Assembly (NCBI RefSeq): GCF_041022165.1
Contig: NZ_CP163302.1
Coordinates: 3,348,001-3,412,000 of the forward strand
Length of the DNA stretch: 64,000 nt
Direction: 5' to 3'
Origin: Sinomonas sp. P10A9
Lineage (GTDB): Bacteria; Actinomycetota; Actinomycetes; Actinomycetales; Micrococcaceae
The notes beneath the pieces are model-generated. The model was given only the letters and a program-made list of their open reading frames with translations, was not told the DNA's origin and searched no databases. The stretch's first letter is position 1, and every line of letters begins with the position of its first letter. A program made the position numbers and the translations under genes. Below, piece by piece: positions 9,051 through 16,576 of the stretch.

Positions 9051-9093
9051 CCAGTCGCGTCAGGCGCGAGGCGCCCAACTGTGAGCCGCGCGA

Positions 9094-9942
9094 TCAGGCC
9101 TGCTCTCGGGCGGCGTCGAGCTCACGGGTGATCTCCTCGGACCGGGCGAGCGCCGCACGCGCGCCGTCGGCGATGATTCCCGGGAGCCCCCGCTCGTCGA
9201 AAACGCGAATGGCCTGCTCGGTGGTCCCCCTTGGGCTTGTGACAGCCCTGCGGAGCGCGGCCGGGTCGGCGCCCGGCTCGTCGAGCATGTACCCGGCGCC
9301 AACCACGGTCTCGCGGGCCAGACGCAGGGCGAGCCCGGCGTCGAGCCCGAGTGCCTCGCCGGCCTTGGCCATCGCCTCGGCCAGGTAGAACGCGTACGCG
9401 GGCCCGGAGCCGCTGATGGCACTCGCTGCGGCGATCTGGGCCTCGGGAACCTCGACCACGAGGCCGAGCCCTGAGAAGAGCTTCACGACCTTCTCGACGT
9501 GCTCCCGCGTGGCGTGCGTCCCCGCGGACAGGGCCACCACGCCCTTGCCGAGCCGCGCGGGCGTGTTCGGCATGGTGCGGATCACCGGCTGGCCGTCGGG
9601 GAGGTCACGTTCGAGCTGCTCCACCGACACGGCAGCCGCGACGCTCACCACAACGGCGCCGGGCGCGAGGACGGGCGCGATCTCGCGTGCTACGGCCGCT
9701 ACCCCCACGGGCTTCACGCCGATGATCACGACCGATGCGCCACGGGCCGCCTGGGCGTTGGAATCGCTCTCCTCTTCCGACGCGATCACGGTCACCCCAT
9801 AGCGCTCGGCGAGCTCGGAGGCGCTCTCCCTGCGGCGGACGGTCGCGATGATGTCCGTCTTGGGGTACCCCGCTGCGAGCAGGCCGCCCATGATGGCCCC
9901 GTTCATGGAGCCCGTACCGAGGAATGCGATCAGGTTGCTCAT
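9094..9942 (-). CDS. proC: Pyrroline-5-carboxylate reductase
   Basis: 282-residue cytosolic enzyme reducing pyrroline-5-carboxylate to proline with NAD(P)H. IAFLGTGSMNGAIMGGLL is the N-terminal dinucleotide loop, VIIGVKPVGVAAV and RTMPNTPARLGKG are family signatures, and the P5CR motif ISGSGPAYAFYLAEAM spans about residues 170-190. Full length. The ATG at 9942 is preferred to an in-frame start at 9996 because GGATGGGG lies a few bases upstream and the first strand starts at residue 4. It is monocistronic, convergent with the HD-GYP/LuxR gene; a repeat-rich 395-bp region precedes it. Confidence 0.95.
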   Translation of the reverse strand: MSNLIAFLGTGSMNGAIMGGLLAAGYPKTDIIATVRRRESASELAERYGVTVIASEEESDSNAQAARGASVVIIGVKPVGVAAVAREIAPVLAPGAVVVSVAAAVSVEQLERDLPDGQPVIRTMPNTPARLGKGVVALSAGTHATREHVEKVVKLFSGLGLVVEVPEAQIAAASAISGSGPAYAFYLAEAMAKAGEALGLDAGLALRLARETVVGAGYMLDEPGADPAALRRAVTSPRGTTEQAIRVFDERGLPGIIADGARAALARSEEITRELDAAREQA

Positions 9943-10022
9943 GACCCCATCCTGCCAGTCGATGCCGACAGTTCGGCATTCCCAGCCTTTTCCCATGCTG
10001 GACCCGGGGTTCTCCCAAAGTC

Positions 10023-10041
10023 AGTCCCTACAGTAGGGACT
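10023..10041. promoter_or_regulatory. 19-bp palindrome, possible operator
   Basis: AGTCCCTA and TAGGGACT flank a three-base CAG centre with no mismatch, about 80 bp upstream of proC. Length and symmetry fit a dimeric repressor site; the regulator is unknown. Confidence 0.45.
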
Positions 10042-10064
10042 ACCTCACAGGGTGCGAGTGATGG

Positions 10065-10095
10065 GGCGGTCAGTCTCCCCCCAAGACTGACCGCC
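10065..10095. repeat. 12-bp perfect inverted repeat (hairpin)
   Basis: GGCGGTCAGTCT (10065-10076) pairs with 10084-10095 around a seven-base C-rich loop. No T-run; it could be a terminator for the minus-strand operon to its right or a REP-like palindrome. Confidence 0.7.
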
Positions 10096-10096
10096 A

Positions 10097-10150
10097 GGCA
10101 CTGGCAGTTCGGATGCATGGTCCCCTAACCTTCCCCGAACTGCCAGTGCC
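10097..10150. repeat. 16-bp perfect inverted repeat with 22-base loop
   Basis: GGCACTGGCAGTTCGG (10097-10112) is complemented exactly by 10135-10150, directly adjoining the previous hairpin. Confidence 0.75.
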
Positions 10151-10202
10151 GAACTCATTTAACGTCAGGTTTCCAGGGCGCAGCGGGGTGGCACCAGCCG
10201 CA

Positions 10203-10259
10203 GAATCCACTCGGGGCACGCGGATCCGCTCGGGGCACAGGGATCCGCTCCTGGCATGA
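10203..10259. repeat. Three tandem copies of a 19-bp unit
   Basis: Units at 10203, 10222 and 10241 share (G/A)ATCCRCTC...GGCA; copies one and two are nearly identical (GGATCCGCTCGGGGCAC type) and copy three diverges in its second half. It lies just 3' of the sugar isomerase-like gene. Confidence 0.75.
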
Positions 10260-10337
10260 GGGCGCGCAAGCGCGACGCCCCGGGTCCGCGCGAGGGGCTC
10301 CCGCCTGTACCCGCCCGCCTCTACCCAGATGGCGAAC

Positions 10338-11222
10338 CTAGATGCCGCCTCCGGCATCGAGCCGCGCACGCTGGCCCAGATGGGTCCGCGCGAACGCGAG
10401 CGTCTCGGCCAGCATCCGCTCCCGCTCTCCGGCAACCTTGGCCTTGCGGGTGCTGATCTCCGCGACGATGACGCCGTCGAACTCGCTCTGCGCCAGATGC
10501 GCGAGGCAATCGGCGACGCGCTGGGTCCCCTGCCCGGGGAGCAGGTGCTCGTCCCGGAAGGTGCGGCCGGAGCCGTCGGTGAGGTGAACGTGCCTGAGAG
10601 TGCTCCCGAGCGCCTTGATGGCCGCGAGGCTGTCCTCGCGGGCGGTGGCTGCGTGGGAGAAGTCCCACGTCACGTCCGTGTAACCCTGTCCCACGGGATC
10701 CCAGTGCGGGAGGTAGGCGAGCGTCTCGCGCCCGCGGACGCGCCACGGGTACATGTTCTCGACGGCGATCCGGACGCCGAACGCGTTGGAGAGATCCCGC
10801 ACCCCATGGGCGAACGTCTCCGCATAGTTGCCCTGCCAACGGAACGGCGGATGCACCACCACCGTGTCACAGCCCACCTCGACCGCCATCTTGCAGGACT
10901 GGCTGATCTTGTTCCATGCAGAGCCCCACACCTGCTGGGTCAGCAGGAGCGTCGGGGCGTGGATGGAGACGATCGGCTGGTCGTAGCGCAGGGCCAGGTG
11001 GATGAGCTCGTCGGCCTTCTGGCTCGTCGAGTTGTTCGTCACCATGACCTCCACCCCGTCGTAGCCGAGGTCGGCGGCGACGGCGAATGCGTCGTGGACG
11101 CTCAGGGGGTAGACGGATGCGCTCGAGAGCGCGACGGGGATCCGGTCATTGGGGTCGGTGGAGCCCGAAGGCACAGAGGTTTCGATGGCTGTCTCCATTT
11201 CGGAGCTGTCGACGCTGGTCAT
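10338..11222 (-). CDS. Sugar phosphate isomerase/epimerase-like TIM-barrel protein
   Basis: 294 residues, xylose-isomerase-like TIM-barrel / AP endonuclease 2 superfamily. Typical strands VALSSASVYPL, GYDGVEVMV, VSIHAPTLL, CDTVVVHPPFRW, IAVENMYPW, DVTWDFSHA and LRHVHLTDGSG supply metal-binding Glu, His and Asp positions (ENMY, DFSHA, HLTD). The family includes sugar epimerases and inositol catabolic enzymes; substrate unknown. The ATG at 11222 follows the ppx/gppA stop by 22 bp, so it is the last gene of the topA-sseB-ppx run. The longer open frame to 11486 is antisense of ppx/gppA coding sequence. Confidence 0.82.
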   Translation of the reverse strand: MTSVDSSEMETAIETSVPSGSTDPNDRIPVALSSASVYPLSVHDAFAVAADLGYDGVEVMVTNNSTSQKADELIHLALRYDQPIVSIHAPTLLLTQQVWGSAWNKISQSCKMAVEVGCDTVVVHPPFRWQGNYAETFAHGVRDLSNAFGVRIAVENMYPWRVRGRETLAYLPHWDPVGQGYTDVTWDFSHAATAREDSLAAIKALGSTLRHVHLTDGSGRTFRDEHLLPGQGTQRVADCLAHLAQSEFDGVIVAEISTRKAKVAGERERMLAETLAFARTHLGQRARLDAGGGI

Positions 11223-11244
11223 ATCCGGTTCATCCGCATCCGGT

Positions 11245-12264
11245 TCATACCCTTGCCCTCGCGGGATGTGTGCGCTCGGCGCGGAGCCGCTCGCTCTGGA
11301 TCGGCCCGATGTGGGCCGGCGGCTCGAGGGGCCCCTCGAAGACGAGCTGGTCGAGCCGCCGGAGGATGAGCCCCTCGCGCAGGGCCCACGGGCAGATCTC
11401 GAGCTCGTCGACGTCGAACAGCTCCATCGCGGCCTCGGCGGCGAGCGCGCCCGCGAGCAGCTGCCGTGCGCGTGCCTCCGAGACACCCGGAAGATGCACG
11501 CGGTCCGAGGCCGCCATCGCCGACATCCGCTGGGCCCACAGGCCCAGATCGGTCCTCAAGAGGACGCGCCGCACGTAAGGTCCCGCGGCCGACGGCGCGG
11601 CGCCGGCGATGCGGGCGAGCGAACGGAATGTCTTGGACGTCCCCGTGACGAGGTTGGGCCTGCCGAGCTTCTCAAAGCCCTTGACCGCGGGCCGGAGGGT
11701 ATCGCGGATGTACTTCCGCAGGTCCTTGATGCTCTTGGCGGTCGGCGGGTCCTGCGGGAGCCAGTCGCGGGTGAGGCGCTGGGCACCGAGTGGCACCGAC
11801 GTCGCTAGGGCGGGGAGGGAGTCGTGCCCCATGGCCATCTCGAAGGATCCGCCGCCGATGTCGAGATCGAGGATGGTGCCCGCACCCCAGCCGTACCAGC
11901 GGCGCACTGCGAAGAACGTCATCGTGGCCTCTTCTGGGCCCGTGAGCTCCTGGAGGGTCACGTTGGCCTCGCGCTGCACGCGGTCGAGGACCGCCTCTCC
12001 GTTCGCTGCCTCGCGGATCGCGGACGTGCAGAACGCGAGGAGGTCCTCGGCGTTGTGGCGTCCCGCGAACGCCCAGGCCTCCTTGACGAAGTCGATGAGC
12101 TCGGTCTGGCCGCGCTCGCTGATGCTGCCGTCCCGCTCGAGGAACTTCACGAGCGAAAGCGGGCGCTTGTGCGAAGCGTAGGCCACGGGCTGCGCGCCGG
12201 GATGGGCGTCCACCAGCAGCAGGTGCACGGTGTTCGAACCGATGTCGAGGACGCCTAGACGCAT
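11245..12264 (-). CDS. Ppx/GppA phosphatase family protein
   Basis: 339-residue member of the sugar kinase/Hsp70/actin-fold exopolyphosphatase / guanosine pentaphosphatase family. MRLGVLDIGSNTVHLLLVDA is the phosphate-1 motif, FCTSAIREAANG the connecting region, and LDIGGGSFEMAMG (about residue 145) phosphate-2. It is short (no C-terminal HD domain), like the actinobacterial Ppx1/Ppx2 type. It likely acts on polyphosphate or (p)ppGpp-related nucleotides; which one cannot be read here. It starts seven bases after the SseB-like gene ends; the ATG at 12264 begins the first beta strand. The longer 12381 start is rejected. Confidence 0.88.
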   Translation of the reverse strand: MRLGVLDIGSNTVHLLLVDAHPGAQPVAYASHKRPLSLVKFLERDGSISERGQTELIDFVKEAWAFAGRHNAEDLLAFCTSAIREAANGEAVLDRVQREANVTLQELTGPEEATMTFFAVRRWYGWGAGTILDLDIGGGSFEMAMGHDSLPALATSVPLGAQRLTRDWLPQDPPTAKSIKDLRKYIRDTLRPAVKGFEKLGRPNLVTGTSKTFRSLARIAGAAPSAAGPYVRRVLLRTDLGLWAQRMSAMAASDRVHLPGVSEARARQLLAGALAAEAAMELFDVDELEICPWALREGLILRRLDQLVFEGPLEPPAHIGPIQSERLRAERTHPARARV

Positions 12265-12271
12265 GAGCCTA

Positions 12272-12865
12272 TTATTCCCCGGCCTGCCCGGACTGCAGGT
12301 CCGGGTGCTCGGCGGGCACTGTCTCCTCCGGCGCCAGCTCGCCGGAATCCGCCGGGCGGAAGTCCCGCAGCACGGCGGCAATGTGCTCGGTGCTCAGCTC
12401 GAATCCGTAGGCGCTCCCAGGGTTGAGGACGAGGCCGAGCTCCGTCCCGAGATTCTGCAGGAGCATGGCTCCCTGCGTCTCGACGATGGTCGGAGCGTGA
12501 TCGAGGAAGTCCGGCCGGATCCGCTGCCGGTGGGTGAAGGCCGCGACCACGGGCTTCCCCTCGCCGTTGTTCAGCACGAGGGGCTCCACGTAGTGGGTCT
12601 CCCCCGGCACCGGCTCGGGCACCAGGAGGCACACAAGGCTGTTGAGGAACACGAGGATCGACTGCTGGCCGTCGTCCTCCGTCCCCGACTCGCTGGCCGC
12701 CGCGAGGGATTCCTCGAGCTCGGTCAGGGGTGCCGGGTCGAGGTGCAGGGGCACCGCCCCGTTGGCCGCCCGGACACCCTCGCCGGAGGCTGCCGCGTGG
12801 TCGCCGCTGCTGCTCGCTGACACGTGGTCGGAGCTCATGCCGCGCCCGCTGTCGGCGGCCGTCAC
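12272..12865 (-). CDS. SseB N-terminal-domain protein
   Basis: 197 residues. The central part resembles the SseB N-terminal domain: SILVFLNSLVCLLVPE, VVAAFTHRQRI, ETQGAMLLQNLGTELGLVLNPGSA split over about residues 70-165, including the LxxNPG region. Function of the domain in actinobacteria is not established. The N-terminal 45 residues and C-terminal 25 are acidic and low in complexity. The GTG at 12865 overlaps the topA stop (GTGA), suggesting coupling; an ATG at 12838 is an alternative start. Neither has a good ribosome binding site. Confidence 0.75.
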   Translation of the reverse strand: MTAADSGRGMSSDHVSASSSGDHAAASGEGVRAANGAVPLHLDPAPLTELEESLAAASESGTEDDGQQSILVFLNSLVCLLVPEPVPGETHYVEPLVLNNGEGKPVVAAFTHRQRIRPDFLDHAPTIVETQGAMLLQNLGTELGLVLNPGSAYGFELSTEHIAAVLRDFRPADSGELAPEETVPAEHPDLQSGQAGE

Positions 12866-15645
12866 TTCGCGCCCGCCGTCGTGCGGCCGCCGGTACGCCG
12901 GACAGGCTTCTTCACGGGCCCCTTGGCCCGCTTCTCGGCCAGGAGCTCGATGGCCTGCTCGCGCGTGAGTTCCTCGATCGCGGTGGCCCGCGGCACGGTG
13001 ATGTTGGTGACGCCGTCCGTGATGTATGGGCCGAAGCGGCCCTCCTTGACCACGATCGGCTTGTTCGACGTCGGGTCCTCGCCGAATTCTGCGAGAGGCG
13101 CCGCTGCGGTGCGCCCGCCACGGGTCTTGGGCTGCGAGTAGATCTCGAGGGCCTGTTCGAGGGTGATCGTGAAGATCTCCTCCTCACTCCCGATGGACCG
13201 GGAGTCCGTGCCCTTCTTCAAGTACGGGCCGAAGCGACCGTTCTGGGCCGTGATCGCATTGCCCTCCGCGTCCTCGCCGAGCCTGCGGGGAAGCGTGAGC
13301 AGCTGGAGCGCCTGCTCGAGCGTGACCGTGTCCAGACTCATCGACTTGAAGAGCGATCCCGTGCGGGGCTTGACCTTGACGGGCTTCTTCGGCGGCTTGG
13401 GCTTGCCGTTCTTGTAGTACTCAACCGGCTGCGCCGCGATCTGCTCGGGCGTCAGCTCGGGAATGACCTCCGTGACGTAGGCGCCGTAGCGGCCGTTCTT
13501 GGCCACGATCGTGTGGCCCGTGTGCGGGTCCTGGCCCAAGACCTGTTCCTCGGGCCCCGAGCTCTCCATGAGCTCGAGCGCCTTCTCGGCGGTCAGCTCG
13601 TCAGGAGCGAGGTCCTCGGGCACGTTGGCGCGCTCGGGGGCGGTGCCCTCCGGCGCGTCTGCGGGAAGGGGCTTCTCGAGGTAGGGGCCGTACTTGCCCA
13701 CGCGCAGCACGATCCCCGGCGCGATCTCCACCGAGTTCACCTCACGGGCATCGATCTCGCCGAGGCCGTTGACGATCGTTGTGAGGCCGGGGGTCGTCCC
13801 GTCGCCGAAGTAGAAGTGGCTCAGCCAGTCGGAGCCCGCAGCCTGTCCCGCAGCGATCCGGTCGAGGTCCTCCTCCATCGCTGCGGTGAAGTCGTAGTCG
13901 ACGTAGTTGCCGAAGTACTCCTCGAGGAGGCGCACCACGGAGAACGCGATCCAGCTCGGCACGAGCGCCGTGCCCCGTGCCCGGACGTAGCCGCGGTCCA
14001 TGATCGTGGAGATGGTCGCCGCGTACGTCGACGGGCGGCCGATCCCCCGCTCTTCGAGCGTCTTGACGAGCGAGGCTTCGGTGTAGCGCGGAGGCGGTGA
14101 CGTCTGGTGCCCGTTCGAGGAGATCTCGAGGGCCTCGAGCGACTGGCCCTTGGCCAGCAGGGGCAGGCGCCCGCCGTCGCCGGCCGCGGACCCGCCCTTC
14201 GTGCCGCCTGTACCGTTCTCAGTGTCTTCACGAACCTCGTCGCGGCCCTCCTCGTATGCAGCGAGGAAGCCGCGGAAGGTGATGACCGTGCCGGAGGCGG
14301 CAAACTCCGCGTCCCTGCCGGCGGCGTCGCCCGAGACAGCGATGGCCCCGAGTCGGACGGTCGCCGTCGAACCCTTCGCGTCCTCCATCTGGGACGCGAC
14401 GGTCCGCTTCCAGATGAGCTCGTAGAGCCGGAACGCGTCGCCCGAGAGTTCCTTCGCCACCTGTGCCGGGGTGCGGAACGAGTCGCCGGCGGGGCGGATG
14501 GCCTCGTGGGCTTCCTGCGCGTTCTTGGACTTGGACGCGTACACACGGGGGCGGGACGGGATGTACTCGGACCCGTAGAGCTCCGAGGCCTGCCGCCGCG
14601 CGGCCGTGACGGCCTGGTCTGAGAGCGCGGTGGAGTCGGTACGCATGTAGGTGATGTAGCCGTTCTCGTACAGGCGCTGGGCAACCTGCATGGTCACGCG
14701 CGCCGAGAACCGCAGCTTGCGGGCGGCCTCCTGCTGCAGCGTCGACGTGGTGAACGGGGCCGCGGGGCGGCGCGTGTACGGCTTCTCCTCGACCGAGCGG
14801 ACGGCAAACGCCGCGCCCTCGAGTCCATTCGCAAGCGCCGTGGCCGTGGCCTCGGTCAGCAGCTCCGCGTTCTTCGCCGTGAGCTGGCCGCGGTCGTTGA
14901 AGTCGCGGCCGGTAGCCACCTTCTTCCCGTCCACCGACGCGAGGCGGGCCTGGAAGCTCTGGCGAGCGTCATCGTGTGCGCCGTCCTCGGCGGCCGGGGC
15001 GACCGTCGCAACGAGATCCCAGTAGTCCGCGGCGCGGAACGCCATGCGCTCCCGCTCGCGCTCGACCACGAGGCGCGTCGCGACGGACTGCACACGGCCG
15101 GCCGAGAGGCCGCCAGCCACCTTGCGCCACAGCACTGGGGAGATCTCATAGCCGTAGAGGCGGTCGAGGACTCGGCGGGTTTCCTGCGCATCCACGAGCG
15201 ACTCGTCGACGTCACGCAGCTCGGCCATCGCGCGCTGGATGGCCTCCTTGGTGATCTCGGGGAACGTCAGGCGGTGCACGGGCACCTTGGGCTTGAGCAC
15301 CTCGAGCAGGTGCCACGCGATGGCCTCGCCTTCGCGGTCACCGTCAGTGGCGAGGTAGAGCTCGTCGGCGTCCTTGAGCTTCGCCTTGAGCTCGGCGACC
15401 TTCTTCTTCTTGTCCGGGGAGACGACGTAGTAAGGCTCGAAGCCGTTGTCGATGTCGACGGCGAACTTGCCCACAGAGGTCTTCTTGAGCTCCGCAGGCA
15501 GGTCGGAGGGCTGAGGGAGGTCGCGGATGTGGCCCATCGACGCATCGACCTCGAAGCCCTCGCCCAGGTACTGGGCGATCGTCTTGCTCTTGGCCGGCGA
15601 CTCCACAATCACGAGCTTCTTGCCGGTTTTAGCCTTCGTGGCCAC
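12862..15645 (-). CDS. topA: DNA topoisomerase I (type IA)
   Basis: 927-residue enzyme that relaxes negative supercoils. The Toprim domain starts at LVIVESPAKSKTIAQYLG and includes LATDGDREGEAIAWHLLE. The catalytic Tyr is in ITYMRTDST (Tyr about 333). ARGIGRPSTYA-type sequence (EERGIGRPSTYAATI) follows. Instead of zinc fingers, the C terminus has four repeats with GKYGPYL, NGRYGAYV, NGRFGPYL and EGRFGPYI, then a basic Lys/Arg/Gly tail, the actinobacterial arrangement. The GTG at 15645 is chosen because GAGGAG lies six bases upstream; an in-frame ATG at 15669 lacks this. First gene of the topA - sseB-like - ppx/gppA - isomerase run. Confidence 0.96.
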   Translation of the reverse strand: MATKAKTGKKLVIVESPAKSKTIAQYLGEGFEVDASMGHIRDLPQPSDLPAELKKTSVGKFAVDIDNGFEPYYVVSPDKKKKVAELKAKLKDADELYLATDGDREGEAIAWHLLEVLKPKVPVHRLTFPEITKEAIQRAMAELRDVDESLVDAQETRRVLDRLYGYEISPVLWRKVAGGLSAGRVQSVATRLVVERERERMAFRAADYWDLVATVAPAAEDGAHDDARQSFQARLASVDGKKVATGRDFNDRGQLTAKNAELLTEATATALANGLEGAAFAVRSVEEKPYTRRPAAPFTTSTLQQEAARKLRFSARVTMQVAQRLYENGYITYMRTDSTALSDQAVTAARRQASELYGSEYIPSRPRVYASKSKNAQEAHEAIRPAGDSFRTPAQVAKELSGDAFRLYELIWKRTVASQMEDAKGSTATVRLGAIAVSGDAAGRDAEFAASGTVITFRGFLAAYEEGRDEVREDTENGTGGTKGGSAAGDGGRLPLLAKGQSLEALEISSNGHQTSPPPRYTEASLVKTLEERGIGRPSTYAATISTIMDRGYVRARGTALVPSWIAFSVVRLLEEYFGNYVDYDFTAAMEEDLDRIAAGQAAGSDWLSHFYFGDGTTPGLTTIVNGLGEIDAREVNSVEIAPGIVLRVGKYGPYLEKPLPADAPEGTAPERANVPEDLAPDELTAEKALELMESSGPEEQVLGQDPHTGHTIVAKNGRYGAYVTEVIPELTPEQIAAQPVEYYKNGKPKPPKKPVKVKPRTGSLFKSMSLDTVTLEQALQLLTLPRRLGEDAEGNAITAQNGRFGPYLKKGTDSRSIGSEEEIFTITLEQALEIYSQPKTRGGRTAAAPLAEFGEDPTSNKPIVVKEGRFGPYITDGVTNITVPRATAIEELTREQAIELLAEKRAKGPVKKPVRRTGGRTTAGAK

Positions 15646-15817
15646 GGTACTCCTCGCCAAACTGCACATTCACCTCAGCCAACCCCGCCCCGGGCAGGCC
15701 TCGACGCTGGATCACAGGGGCGCGGCGGGGCGCCGCGCAAGTCCCTAGTTCACCATACGACGCCCCGAGGCGTGCAAGTGCCGCCCGGTCTGTGTGGATA
15801 CCGGCGGCGTCAGCCGG

Positions 15818-15865
15818 GCGTCGGGCCGGTCAAGCGCCGGGCCAGTCGGGCGCCGGGCCAATCAG
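15818..15865. repeat. Three tandem copies of a 16-bp unit at a stop codon
   Basis: Units at 15818, 15834 and 15850; the last two, GCGCCGGGCCAGTCGG and GCGCCGGGCCAATCAG, differ at three positions. The third copy contains the stop codon of the ArsR-type gene. Confidence 0.7.
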
Positions 15866-16518
15866 GCGTCGACAGCCTTGACGCGCTGCGGCCTGCGCAC
15901 CGAGGGCTTCGGCTTCGCGGCGTCGCGGACTTCGGGGAGCATCGACCACAGCAGGTACATGCGCTCGGTTTCCCCCGAGTCACCGCCGGGGAGGTCCTCG
16001 TGCTCGAACTCGTCGAGGAGTTCGAGCATGCGCTGCTTGAACCTCGCACGCTGTTCGAGGGTGAGGTTGATGACGTTGCCCGAGACCATCATGACGGGCG
16101 AATCGTCCGGCTCGCCCTGCCGGCGCGCGGCCTCGCGGTGCTTCGCGTGGCTCGCGATGCGGGACCGGAGCGACTCGATCTCCATGTCGATGATCGCGAG
16201 GCCCGGCGTCTGGCCCGTGCTCGCCGTGTCGATGTTGAGGTCGGTGCCGGCGGCCATCCACCGCCGCTCGCGACCGTCGCCGTCGCTCGGGGCGTCCACG
16301 ACGATGCCCCACTTCTTGAGCGCCCGCAGGTGATAGCTCATCGCGCTCGGGGTGAGGCCGGTGAACGCCGCGAGCTCCGTGGCGGTGCGGCTCTGCTGGC
16401 TCGAGTACAGCTCGTTGATGGCCTCGAGGCGGGCGGCATGGGCCAGCGCCCTCATGGCCTTGGGGTCGGTGATCCGGACCGGGTTGTCGGTGCGGGAGCT
16501 GCGCTTCTTCTCAGTCAT
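15862..16518 (-). CDS. ArsR/HTH_20-type winged-helix regulator
   Basis: 218 residues. ALAHAARLEAINELYSSQ, then TATELAAFTGLTPSAMSYHL and KKWGIVVDAP give a complete winged-helix DNA-binding domain (residues 22-95). The C-terminal half has IIDMEIESLRSRI and LTLEQRARFKQRMLELLDEF, a helical region resembling effector or dimerisation domains of transcription factors with an HTH_20 N terminus. No metal-binding Cys pairs. The ATG at 16518 is preceded by GAAGAAAAAG about four bases away; the open frame to 16614 has no conserved sequence. Upstream AT-rich DNA (16519-16560) is unusual for the window and probably holds its promoter. Confidence 0.85.
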   Translation of the reverse strand: MTEKKRSSRTDNPVRITDPKAMRALAHAARLEAINELYSSQQSRTATELAAFTGLTPSAMSYHLRALKKWGIVVDAPSDGDGRERRWMAAGTDLNIDTASTGQTPGLAIIDMEIESLRSRIASHAKHREAARRQGEPDDSPVMMVSGNVINLTLEQRARFKQRMLELLDEFEHEDLPGGDSGETERMYLLWSMLPEVRDAAKPKPSVRRPQRVKAVDA

Positions 16519-16576
16519 GGTGCTTTTTCTTCGTGGTGATATTGCTGTGTAATAAACGCCACATTCAGGCACGATG

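Larger units (their letters stand above)
9943..10337. other. 395-bp non-coding region rich in inverted and tandem repeats
   Basis: No plausible gene in any frame. From proC outward it holds a 19-bp palindrome, two large hairpins and three tandem 19-bp units, all described separately. The 5' side must hold the proC promoter. Confidence 0.7.

Noticed and set aside
12730..16539. Two long plus-strand open frames (about 456 and 521 residues) opposite topA and the ArsR-type gene
   Set aside because: No recognisable domain, biased shadow composition; topA and ArsR motifs read through on the minus strand.
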